64,000 nucleotides of DNA from Streptomyces fragilis (GTDB lineage: Bacteria > Actinomycetota > Actinomycetes > Streptomycetales > Streptomycetaceae): positions 248,001 through 312,000 of the forward strand of contig NZ_BEVZ01000003.1 of NCBI RefSeq assembly GCF_003112515.1, read 5' to 3'. Both the position numbers and the translations under genes were made by a program. Positions 8,403-16,367 of the stretch are shown in pieces (within the stretch, counting starts at the first letter, position 1; each line of letters starts with the position of its first letter). The notes below the pieces were generated by a model. That model was not told the DNA's origin, made no database searches, and was given only the letters and a program-made list of their open reading frames with translations.

Positions 8403-11400
8403 ATGTCCTGGCTGTCGAAATTCAGCCTCGCGCAGCGGGCCCTGATAGGGCTGATGTCGCTCATCGCGCTGCTCTTCGGAGTGATCGCGATCCCGCAGCT
8501 CAAGCAGCAGCTGTTCCCCTCCATCGAACTGCCCATGGTCTCGGTCATCGCGCCGTACCAGGGCGCGTCCCCGGACGTGGTGGAGAAGCAGGTCGTCGAG
8601 CCCCTCGAGAACGGCATCAAGGCCGTCGACGGCGTCGAGAGCCTGACCTCCACGGCGAGCGAGGGCAGCGCCGTGATCATGGCCTCCTTCGACTACGGCC
8701 CGGACACCAAGCAGCTGGTCGCCGACATCCAGCAGGCCATCAACCGGGCACGGAACACGCTCCCCGAGGGCGTCGACCCGCAGGTGATCGCCGGTTCCTC
8801 CGACGACATGCCCGCCGTGGTCCTCTCCGTCACCGCGGACATGGACCAGCAGGCGCTGGCCGACCGCCTCGACACCGCCGTGCTGCCCGAGCTGGAGAAG
8901 ATCGAGGGCGTCTCCCAGGCTTCGGTCAACGGCGTGCGCGACATGCAGGTGACGATCACCCCCGACGACGCCAAGATGGCGCGCGCCGGGCTGAGCGCCG
9001 CCTCGCTGACCCAGGCGCTCCAGGCGGGCGGCGCGACCGTCCCGGCCGGCGCCTTCGACGAGGACGGCGCCAACCGCACCGTCCAGGTCGGCGGCGGCTA
9101 CACCTCGCTGCAGCAGATCAAGGACCTGCGGATCGCCGGCCAGGCACAGGGCGCGGGTGCGGGCGCGGCCGCCGGAGCCGCCGGTCAGGGCGGCGGCAAG
9201 GCGGTCAAGCTCTCCTCGGTCGCCAAGGTCGAGGAGAAGCCGGCCGCGACCAACTCCGTCACCCGGACCAACGGCAAGCCCAGCCTGTCCGTGATGGTCA
9301 CCATGGACCGCGACGGCAGCGCCGTCACCATCTCGAACGCCGTCGAGGACAAGCTCGACGACCTGCGCGCGTCGGTCGGCAAGAACGCCGAGATCACCGT
9401 CGTCAGCGACCAGGGCCCGGCCGTCGCCCAGGCGATCTCCGGCCTCACCACCGAGGGTGCGCTCGGTCTGCTCTTCGCCGTCGTGATCATCCTGGTCTTC
9501 CTGACCTCGGTCCGCTCGACCCTGGTCACCGCGGTCTCCATCCCGCTGTCCGTGGTCCTCACGCTGATCTTCCTGTGGACCCGCGACATCTCGCTCAACA
9601 TGCTGACGCTGGGCGGTCTCACCATCGCCATCGGCCGGGTCGTCGACGACTCGATCGTGGTGCTGGAGAACATCAAGCGGCACCTCGGCTACGGCGAGGA
9701 GCGCAAGGAGGCCATCCTCAAGGCGGTCCGCGAGGTGGCCGGCGCGGTCACCTCCTCCACGCTGACCACCGTCGCGGTCTTCCTGCCGATCGGCCTGGTC
9801 GGCGGCATGGTCGGCGAGATGTTCAGCGACTTCAGCATCACCGTCACGGTCGCCCTGCTGGCCTCGCTGCTGGTGTCGCTGACCGTGGTCCCGGTCCTCT
9901 CCTACTGGTTCCTGCGCGCGCCCAAGGGCAGCCCGGACGACGCCGAGCAGGCCCGCGTCCAGGCGGAGGAGGCCGAGCGCCGCAGCCGCCTGCAGCGCCT
10001 GTACGTCCCCGTGCTGAAGTTCGCCACCCGCCGCCGCCTCACCAGCGTGCTGATCGCGGTCGCCGTGTTCGTGGGCACCCTGGCCATGACCCCGCTGCTC
10101 AAGGTCAACCTGTTCGACCAGAGCGACCAGGACGTCATCTCCGTCACCCAGAAGCTCGAGCCCGGCACCAGCCTCGCCGCCACCGACAAGGCCGCGGCCA
10201 AGGTGGAGAAGGCGATCGAGGACGTCGAGGGCGTCAAGAACCAGCAGGTCACCGTCGGCAGCTCCGGCTGGATGGCGGCCTTCGGCGGCGGCACCGGCAC
10301 CAACCAGGCCAGCTTCCAGGTGATGATCGAGGACGACGCCTCCTACGAGGACGTCCAGAAGAAGATCGAGAAGAGCCTGGCCGGCCTCGACGGCGTCGGC
10401 GAGACCGAGATCGGCGGGGCCCAGATGGGCCTCGGCAGCCAGAACCTCGCGGTGGTCGTCAAGGCCGCCGACCGGGACGTGCTGGCCGACGCGGCCTCCG
10501 AGGTCACCGACGCGGTCAAGGGCATGGACGACGTCACCGAGGTCACCAACGACCTCGCGCAGTCGGTGCCGCGCATCCAGGTCCGCGCCAACGAGAAGGC
10601 CGCGGCCGCCGGGTTCACCGACCAGACCCTCGGCGGCATCGTCGCCCAGGCCGTCCGCGGCAACACCGTCGGCAAGGCCACGCTGGACCAGGCCGAGCGC
10701 GACATCGTCATCAGGGCCGCCAAGCCGGCCGACACGGTGGCCGAGCTGAAGAACCTGCGCCTCGGCCAGGTCAAGCTCTCCCAGGTCGCCGACGTCGAGC
10801 TGGTCGACGGCCCGGTGTCGCTGACCCGCATCGACGGTCAGCGCGCCGTGAACGTCACCGCGCGCCCGACCACCGACGACACCGGCTCCGTCGGCATCGA
10901 GCTGGCCAAGGTGCTCGACGAGCTGGACCTGCCCGCGGGCGCCACCGCCGAGATCGGCGGCGTCGTCGACCAGCAGGAGGAGGCGCAGACCAACCTCTTC
11001 CTGGCCATGCTCGCGGCCATCGCCATCGTGTTCATCCTGCTGGTGGGCACCTTCCGGTCGCTGGCGCAGCCGCTGATCCTGCTGGTGTCCGTCCCGTTCG
11101 CCGCCACCGGCGCGCTGGGCCTGCTGATCGCCACCGGCACCCCGATGGGCGTCCCGGCGATGATCGGCATGCTGATGCTGATCGGCATCGTGGTCACCAA
11201 CGCCATCGTGCTGATCGACCTCATCAACCAGTACCGGGCCCAGGGGTACGGGGTCGTCGAGGCGGTGATCGAGGGAGGCCGGCACCGTCTGCGGCCCATC
11301 CTGATGACCGCGCTGGCGACCATCTTCGCCCTGGTCCCGATGGCGCTGGGCGTCACCGGCCACGGCGGCTTCATCGCCCAGCCGCTGGCGGTCGTGGTGA

Positions 11401-11585
11401 TCGGCGGTCTGATCACCTCCACGCTGCTCACGCTGCTGCTGGTGCCGACGCTGTACGCCATGCTGGAGCTCCGCAAGGAGCGCCGCGCGGCCAAGCGGGC
11501 CGCGAAGCGGGCGGAGCAGGCCCCCGGCGACGGCGGCGACGACACGCCCGCCCCGACCGCGGAGCCCGAGCCCGTCCGGGCCTGA
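8403..11585 (+). CDS. RND-superfamily efflux transporter permease
   Basis: A 1060-residue AcrB/HAE1-like inner-membrane pump. An N-terminal helix with FGVIAIPQLKQQLFPSIELP is followed by the periplasmic-type porter repeats, then a first helix bundle containing GGLTIAIGRVVDDSIVVLEN, whose paired Asp residues match the proton-relay Asp pair of TM4. The second porter half and C-terminal bundle (VGIVVTNAIVLIDLINQ) complete the internal duplication. A Gly/Ala-rich insert (residues about 245-265) and a charged tail are local oddities. No membrane-fusion or outer-membrane partner is encoded nearby, as expected for a Gram-positive host; the substrate is unknown. ATG 8403 is preferred over an upstream Gly/Pro-rich extension. 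Confidence 0.93.
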   Translation: MSWLSKFSLAQRALIGLMSLIALLFGVIAIPQLKQQLFPSIELPMVSVIAPYQGASPDVVEKQVVEPLENGIKAVDGVESLTSTASEGSAVIMASFDYGPDTKQLVADIQQAINRARNTLPEGVDPQVIAGSSDDMPAVVLSVTADMDQQALADRLDTAVLPELEKIEGVSQASVNGVRDMQVTITPDDAKMARAGLSAASLTQALQAGGATVPAGAFDEDGANRTVQVGGGYTSLQQIKDLRIAGQAQGAGAGAAAGAAGQGGGKAVKLSSVAKVEEKPAATNSVTRTNGKPSLSVMVTMDRDGSAVTISNAVEDKLDDLRASVGKNAEITVVSDQGPAVAQAISGLTTEGALGLLFAVVIILVFLTSVRSTLVTAVSIPLSVVLTLIFLWTRDISLNMLTLGGLTIAIGRVVDDSIVVLENIKRHLGYGEERKEAILKAVREVAGAVTSSTLTTVAVFLPIGLVGGMVGEMFSDFSITVTVALLASLLVSLTVVPVLSYWFLRAPKGSPDDAEQARVQAEEAERRSRLQRLYVPVLKFATRRRLTSVLIAVAVFVGTLAMTPLLKVNLFDQSDQDVISVTQKLEPGTSLAATDKAAAKVEKAIEDVEGVKNQQVTVGSSGWMAAFGGGTGTNQASFQVMIEDDASYEDVQKKIEKSLAGLDGVGETEIGGAQMGLGSQNLAVVVKAADRDVLADAASEVTDAVKGMDDVTEVTNDLAQSVPRIQVRANEKAAAAGFTDQTLGGIVAQAVRGNTVGKATLDQAERDIVIRAAKPADTVAELKNLRLGQVKLSQVADVELVDGPVSLTRIDGQRAVNVTARPTTDDTGSVGIELAKVLDELDLPAGATAEIGGVVDQQEEAQTNLFLAMLAAIAIVFILLVGTFRSLAQPLILLVSVPFAATGALGLLIATGTPMGVPAMIGMLMLIGIVVTNAIVLIDLINQYRAQGYGVVEAVIEGGRHRLRPILMTALATIFALVPMALGVTGHGGFIAQPLAVVVIGGLITSTLLTLLLVPTLYAMLELRKERRAAKRAAKRAEQAPGDGGDDTPAPTAEPEPVRA

Positions 11586-11600
11586 CGCACCGCGACACGA

Positions 11601-11633
11601 AAGGCCCCCGGCGCCACTGGCGCCGGGGGCCTT
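11601..11633. terminator. Terminator hairpin between RND and PfkB genes
   Basis: A perfect 15-bp stem (AAGGCCCCCGGCGCC and its complement) encloses a 3-base loop ACT. It sits between convergent genes and can serve both strands. Confidence 0.85.
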
Positions 11634-11674
11634 CCCCGTGTCCCGGGACCTCGCGCGGGCACGCGCGGACCGCG

Positions 11675-11722
11675 CCTCAGCCGAGGTTCTCGCGGACCCC
11701 TCAGCCGAGGTTCTTGCGGACC
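11675..11722. repeat. 24-bp tandem duplication of the PfkB gene 3' end
   Basis: Two adjacent copies of a 24-bp unit, 11675-11698 and 11699-11722, differ at one base. On the complement each unit encodes a VR(K/E)NLG-stop ending, so the last codons and stop of the kinase gene have been duplicated just past the working stop. Confidence 0.85.
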
Positions 11723-12675
11723 TCGGAGGCGGCCTCCTCGCCGTAGGCCTCGGCGAAGCGGTCCATGAAGTGGGCCCGGTGCAGCTGGTACTCCTGGGTG
11801 CCCACCGTCTCGATGACCAGCGTCGCCAGCATGCAGCCGATCTGCGCCGCGCGCTCCAGCGAGACGCCCCAGGCCAGGCCGGAGAGGAAGCCGGCGCGGA
11901 AGGCGTCGCCCACACCGGTCGGGTCGGCCTTGCGGGTCTCCTTCGGCACGGCGACCTCGATCGGGGACTCGCCGTGCCGCTCGACGCGCACGCCGCGCGA
12001 GCCCAGCGTGGTCACCCGGTGACCGACCTTGGCGAGGATCTCCTCGTCGGACCAGCCCGTCTTCGACTCGATGAGGCCCTTCTCGTACTCGTTGGAGAAG
12101 AGGTACGTCGCCCCCTCCAGCAGGATGCGGATCTCCTCGCCGTTCATCCGCGCGATCTGCTGCGAGAAGTCCGCGGCGAACGCGATGCCCCGGGCGCGGC
12201 ACTCCTCCGTGTGGCGGAGCATCGCCTCCGGATCGTCGGCGCCGATGAGGACCAGGTCGAGACCGCCCACCCGGTCGGCGACGGTCTTCAGCTCGATCAG
12301 CCGGGCCTCGCTCATCGCGCCCGTGTAGAAGGAGCCGATCTGGTTGTGGTCGGCGTCCGTGGTGCACACGAAGCGCGCGGTGTGCAGCGTCTCGGAGATG
12401 CGCACCGAAGAGGTGTCGACGCCGTGCCGGTCGAGCCAGGCGCGGTACTCGTCGAAGTCCGCGCCGGCCGCGCCGACCAGGACCGGGTTCGTGCCCAGCT
12501 GGCCCATGCCGAAGGCGATGTTGGCGCCGACGCCGCCGCGGCGGACGTCGAGCTGGTCGACCAGGAAGGAGAGCGAGACCGTGTGCAGCTGGTCCGCGAC
12601 GAGCTGGTCGGCGAACCGGCCCGGGAAGGTCATGAGGTGGTCGGTGGCGATGGAGCCGGTGACTGCGATGCGCAC
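11701..12675 (-). CDS. PfkB/ribokinase-family carbohydrate or nucleoside kinase
   Basis: A 324-residue kinase of the ribokinase fold. The N-terminus MRIAVTGSIATDHLMTFPG, the glycine motif RRGGVGANIAFGMGQLG near residue 46, and the C-terminal anion-hole signature DPTGVGDAFRAGF with its catalytic Asp define the family. The closest impression is of actinobacterial adenosine kinase-like or sugar kinase proteins; the substrate cannot be fixed by eye. The start has a good ribosome site (CAGGAGAGAAT) on the complement. It is divergent from the 12852 gene and convergent with the RND gene. Its 3' end is tandemly duplicated. Confidence 0.9.
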   Translation of the reverse strand: MRIAVTGSIATDHLMTFPGRFADQLVADQLHTVSLSFLVDQLDVRRGGVGANIAFGMGQLGTNPVLVGAAGADFDEYRAWLDRHGVDTSSVRISETLHTARFVCTTDADHNQIGSFYTGAMSEARLIELKTVADRVGGLDLVLIGADDPEAMLRHTEECRARGIAFAADFSQQIARMNGEEIRILLEGATYLFSNEYEKGLIESKTGWSDEEILAKVGHRVTTLGSRGVRVERHGESPIEVAVPKETRKADPTGVGDAFRAGFLSGLAWGVSLERAAQIGCMLATLVIETVGTQEYQLHRAHFMDRFAEAYGEEAASEVRKNLG

Positions 12676-12851
12676 GGCGGATTCTCTCCTGGCTGGCGGC
12701 GTGGTGACCTACCGATGGTAGGCGGCTCGGGCGGCCGGTTCGTCCCGAGTGCCCCTCCCGGGGGAACCGGGTCCTCCCCGCGCACGTCCCACCGGGGACT
12801 CCTGATGAGGGGCAGGGCCTGCGAGGGCCTACGAGGAAGAGGAGCAACGAG

Positions 12852-14393
12852 GTGAAGGACGACGCGCTGCCGGCCGGCGGCCCGGACGACGGCCGCGACC
12901 ACGAACCGCACGACGTGACGGCGCCCCGCGACGGGGCCCGCCCGCACGGCGACACCGCCCCCGGACCACGGCACGACCCGCAGGGCGACACCGCACCCGG
13001 ACCACCGCACGAGGCGCAGGGCGACACCGCCCTCGCACCACGGCACGACCCGCCGCGCAGGCGGCTCGCGGTGGCCGCGGTGGCGGCGGCGGTGCTGGCC
13101 GTGGCGGGCATCGGCACGTACGCCGCCTCCTCCACGGGCGGCCCGGCCGCCGCCTCGCCCGCCGGCCCGCCGGAACCCGAGCCCCTGGTGCTGGACGGCT
13201 ACGGCGCCGTGCCGCAGGGCCTCACCTTCCGCGCCGCCGGGGAGCTGCCCGACGGCCCGGACACCGCCCCCGTGTACCGGCCCGAGGGCCAGGTCCCGCG
13301 GCAGCGGGTGGCCGCGCTCGCCGAGGCCCTCGGACTCGAGGACACGCCGCGCGAGGAGGGCACGGTGTGGAAGGCGGGGGAGGAGCTGACCGTCGACAGG
13401 AGGGCCCCCGCCTCCTGGACGTTCCACCGCGACCCGTCCGGCGGGAAGACCCCGGTGGACCGGGGGCGGGCGGAGCGGGCCGCCGCCCCCGTGCTGAAGG
13501 CCGCCGGACAGAGCGACGCCAGGGTGGCCGCCGGCGGCACCTTCGGCGCCGAGCGCACCGTCGACGCCGACCCCGTCGTCGGCGGGCTGCCCACCCACGG
13601 CTGGACCACCGCCCTGCGGGTGGGGCCGGACGCCCGGGTGACCTCGGGCGCCGGAGCGCTCGCCGACCCGGTCCGCGGCGACTCCTACCCGCTGGTGGAC
13701 GCCGAGGCGGCGCTGAAGGACCTCGACCGGCTGAGCTCCGGGATCGGCCGGGCCCCGGAGCCCGGCTGCGCCAGCGCCGTGCCCGCGGAGCCCGGCGGCG
13801 ACACGGCGCAGGAAGGCCCCGCGGGCCGCCCTTCCGCCGTGCCGCCGGCCCACGAGTGCACCCCCGAGGCGCCCCTCAAGCGGCGCACCGCCACCGTCGA
13901 GAGCGCCGAGTTCGGCCTGGCCGCGCACCTCGTGGACGGCCGGCAGACGCTGGTGCCGTCCTGGACGTTCGCGGTGCGCCTCCCCGACCGGGGCGGCCTG
14001 CTGCGCCTGTCCCACCCGGCCGTCGACCCCGCCTACCTGACCACGGGCGAGGAGCCGCCGGCCGAGCGTCCCAGCCCCCGCCCCACCGGCCCGGACGACG
14101 GAACGGCCGCCGGCCGGGCCCGGGTCACCGGCTACCGCGCCGAGGACGGCCGCCTCACCGTGGCCTTCGAGGCCGGCGTCTGCTCCGACTTCACGGTCCG
14201 CACCGAGGAGAAGGCCGGCCGGGTCGAGGTCACCGTCCTCGACAAGCCGTGGCCCGACCGGGTCTGCATCATGATCGCGAAGATCCACCACCGGACCGTC
14301 GAGCTCGAGCGCCCGCTCGGCGACCGCGCGGTGGTCGACTCCGACGGGCACCCCGTCCCCCGGGAGAAGGCCCCGCGCCCGACGCCGCGCTGA
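12852..14393 (+). CDS. Membrane-anchored extracytoplasmic protein, unknown function
   Basis: A 513-residue protein that I do not recognise as a named family. Residues 1-70 are His/Asp/Pro rich with three imperfect copies of a 12-residue unit of the form GDTAPGPxHxxQ. A single hydrophobic helix (VAAVAAAVLAVAGIGTYAA, about 78-96) follows an Arg-rich patch, giving a type II topology with a long outer domain. That domain has regularly spaced proline-rich linkers and a C-terminal module starting RVTGYRAEDGRLTVAFEAG with two Cys residues, perhaps a disulphide. The GTG start at 12852 follows GAAGAGGAGCAACGAG. It is convergent with erpA. Confidence 0.78.
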   Translation: MKDDALPAGGPDDGRDHEPHDVTAPRDGARPHGDTAPGPRHDPQGDTAPGPPHEAQGDTALAPRHDPPRRRLAVAAVAAAVLAVAGIGTYAASSTGGPAAASPAGPPEPEPLVLDGYGAVPQGLTFRAAGELPDGPDTAPVYRPEGQVPRQRVAALAEALGLEDTPREEGTVWKAGEELTVDRRAPASWTFHRDPSGGKTPVDRGRAERAAAPVLKAAGQSDARVAAGGTFGAERTVDADPVVGGLPTHGWTTALRVGPDARVTSGAGALADPVRGDSYPLVDAEAALKDLDRLSSGIGRAPEPGCASAVPAEPGGDTAQEGPAGRPSAVPPAHECTPEAPLKRRTATVESAEFGLAAHLVDGRQTLVPSWTFAVRLPDRGGLLRLSHPAVDPAYLTTGEEPPAERPSPRPTGPDDGTAAGRARVTGYRAEDGRLTVAFEAGVCSDFTVRTEEKAGRVEVTVLDKPWPDRVCIMIAKIHHRTVELERPLGDRAVVDSDGHPVPREKAPRPTPR

Positions 14394-14414
14394 CGCGCCA
14401 CCGCCGTGGAACGC

Positions 14415-14453
14415 CCGAGGGCGGCGCCCCCGTCAGGGGAGCGCCGCCCTCGG
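14415..14453. terminator. Bidirectional terminator hairpin
   Basis: A 13-bp inverted repeat (CCGAGGGCGGCGC and its complement) with a CCCC...GGGG inner pairing lies between the convergent 12852 gene and erpA. Confidence 0.8.
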
Positions 14454-14473
14454 TGCCGAGCCGGGTTACCGGC

Positions 14474-14830
14474 TCAGTTGAACGAGTCGCCGCAGGCGCA
14501 GGAGCCCGTGGCGTTCGGGTTGTCGATCGTGAAGCCCTGCTTCTCGATGGTGTCGACGAAGTCGATGGACGCGCCGCCCAGGTACGGGGCGCTCATGCGG
14601 TCGGTGACGACCTTCACGCCGTCGAAGTCCTTGACCACGTCGCCGTCGAGCGAGCGCTCGTCGAAGAACAGCTGGTACCGCAGACCCGAGCAGCCACCGG
14701 GCTGGACGGCGACCCGCAGCGCGAGATCGTCGCGGCCTTCCTGGTCGAGCAGGGCCTTGACCTTGGCCGCGGCGGCGTCGCTCAGGACGATGCCGTCGGT
14801 GACGGTGGTCTTCTCGTCCGATACGGACAT
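14474..14830 (-). CDS. erpA: A-type Fe-S cluster insertion protein ErpA
   Basis: A 118-residue HesB/IscA-family carrier that delivers Fe-S clusters to apo-enzymes. The three cluster-binding cysteines are visible in GGCSGLRYQ and in the C-terminal GSCACGDSF. The middle YLGGASIDFVD is also typical. It is divergent from nadA, whose product is itself a [4Fe-4S] enzyme, so shared control is plausible though unproven. The ATG start at 14828-14830 has AGAGAT-type purines upstream on the complement but no strong ribosome site. Confidence 0.95.
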   Translation of the reverse strand: MSVSDEKTTVTDGIVLSDAAAAKVKALLDQEGRDDLALRVAVQPGGCSGLRYQLFFDERSLDGDVVKDFDGVKVVTDRMSAPYLGGASIDFVDTIEKQGFTIDNPNATGSCACGDSFN

Positions 14831-15132
14831 CTATCTCTCCCGGGGTGTACGGAGACTGCTTGCCGACGATTCAACCCGCCCGGCCGCGGATTCATTCCGG
14901 GCGGCCCGGACGGACAGGCAATGCCTCGTCCTTCCCTCATGCTCGCACACGCCCGGTGCCCGACACAGTGCCCACCGGGCCGCCGGGGACGACCGGGATT
15001 CACGTCACATCGACGCAATCGGCCTGCCGGAAAGCGGGCGGCAGCGGTTATGATAGATAGCGTCATTTCGACGAAAAGGCTCGACCCGTCTCCCCGTCCG
15101 GGGAAACCCGCAGAACAGAAAGGGTGCGTGTA
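14831..15132. other. Divergent erpA-nadA intergenic region
   Basis: About 300 bases with no gene. TATGAT at 15049-15054 is a reasonable -10 box for nadA, but the -35 region is weak. AGAAAGGG at 15116-15123 supplies the ribosome site for GTG 15133. No clear operator was found. Confidence 0.5.
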
Positions 15133-16317
15133 GTGACCACCGCCCAGCCCCAGGAGCTCGACGTCCAGCCGACTCCGCTCGCGCTGCTCCTCCTCGGCCG
15201 CGAGGCCGACCCGCGGAGCGAGCGGGGCGTCGAGTGCCCCGGCGACCTGCCGTCGCCGTCCGACCCGGACCTGGTGGAGCGCGCCCGCGCGGCCAAGGAG
15301 AAGCTCGGGGACAAGGTCTTCGTCCTCGGCCACCACTACCAGCGTGACGAGGTCATCCAGTTCGCCGACGTCACCGGCGACTCCTTCAAGCTCGCCCGCG
15401 ACGCCGCGGCCCGCCCGGAGGCCGAGTACATCGTCTTCTGCGGCGTGCACTTCATGGCCGAGTCGGCCGACATCCTGACCAACGACGACCAGAAGGTCGT
15501 GCTGCCCGACCTCGCCGCCGGCTGCTCCATGGCCGACATGGCGACGGCCGAGCAGGTCGCCGAGTGCTGGGACGTGCTGACCGAGGCGGGCGTGGCCGAG
15601 CAGGTCGTCCCCGTCTCGTACATGAACTCCTCCGCCGACATCAAGGCCTTCACGGGCCGGCACGGCGGGCTGATCTGCACGTCGTCCAACGCGAAGCGGG
15701 CGCTGGAGTGGGCGTTCGAGCAGGGCGACAAGGTGCTCTTCCTGCCCGACCAGCACCTCGGGCGCAACACCGCGGTGCGGGACATGGGGATGTCGCTGGA
15801 GGACTGCGTCGTCTACAACCCGCACAAGCCGAACGGCGGGCTCACCGCCGAGGAGCTGCGCGCGGCGAAGATGATCCTGTGGCGCGGGCACTGCTCGGTG
15901 CACGGGCGGTTCAGCCTGGACTCGGTGAACGACGTGCGGGAGCGGATCCCGGGCGTCAACGTGCTGGTGCACCCCGAGTGCCGGCACGAGGTCGTCGCGG
16001 CGGCGGACCACGTCGGCTCGACGGAGTACATCATCAAGGCGCTGGAGGCGGCGCCGGCCGGGTCCAAGTGGGCCATCGGCACGGAGCTGAACCTGGTGCG
16101 GCGGCTGGCGAACCGGTTCGCCCCGGAGGGCAAGGAGGTCGTCTTCCTGGACCGGACGGTGTGCTTCTGCTCGACCATGAACCGGATCGACCTGCCGCAC
16201 CTGGTGTGGGCGCTGGAGTCCCTCGCGGAGGGCAAGCTGGTCAACCGCATCCAGGTCGACCGGGAGACCGAGACCTACGCGAAGCTGGCCCTCGAGCGGA
16301 TGCTGGCCCTGCCGTAA
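15133..16317 (+). CDS. nadA: Quinolinate synthase NadA
   Basis: NadA condenses iminoaspartate with dihydroxyacetone phosphate to quinolinate, the first committed intermediate of NAD synthesis, using an oxygen-sensitive [4Fe-4S] cluster. The 394 residues fit the long form. Visible family stretches are LGHHYQRDEVIQFAD, CGVHFMAESADIL, LPDLAAGCSMADMA, CTSSNAKRALEW, HPECRHEVV and FCSTMNRID; Cys residues in the first, fifth and last are the likely cluster ligands. GTG 15133 is preferred over GTG 15124 because of the AGAAAGGG spacing. No nadB or nadC follows, as the convergent downstream gene is a cysteine desulfurase. Confidence 0.95.
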   Translation: MTTAQPQELDVQPTPLALLLLGREADPRSERGVECPGDLPSPSDPDLVERARAAKEKLGDKVFVLGHHYQRDEVIQFADVTGDSFKLARDAAARPEAEYIVFCGVHFMAESADILTNDDQKVVLPDLAAGCSMADMATAEQVAECWDVLTEAGVAEQVVPVSYMNSSADIKAFTGRHGGLICTSSNAKRALEWAFEQGDKVLFLPDQHLGRNTAVRDMGMSLEDCVVYNPHKPNGGLTAEELRAAKMILWRGHCSVHGRFSLDSVNDVRERIPGVNVLVHPECRHEVVAAADHVGSTEYIIKALEAAPAGSKWAIGTELNLVRRLANRFAPEGKEVVFLDRTVCFCSTMNRIDLPHLVWALESLAEGKLVNRIQVDRETETYAKLALERMLALP

Positions 16318-16323
16318 CGGCCC

Positions 16324-16360
16324 GCGGGGGGCTCACGTCGGAGTGGCGTGAGCCCCCCGC
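16324..16360. terminator. Bidirectional terminator hairpin after nadA
   Basis: A perfect 14-bp stem (GCGGGGGGCTCACG and its complement) with a 9-base loop lies between the convergent nadA and cysteine desulfurase genes. Confidence 0.88.
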
Positions 16361-16367
16361 CCCGCCG

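Noticed and set aside
8376..11915. A 1179-codon ORF antisense to the RND transporter gene
   Set aside because: It is a shadow of the GC-biased real gene: the protein is a His/Asp/Gly/Arg-rich low-complexity string without any recognisable domain.
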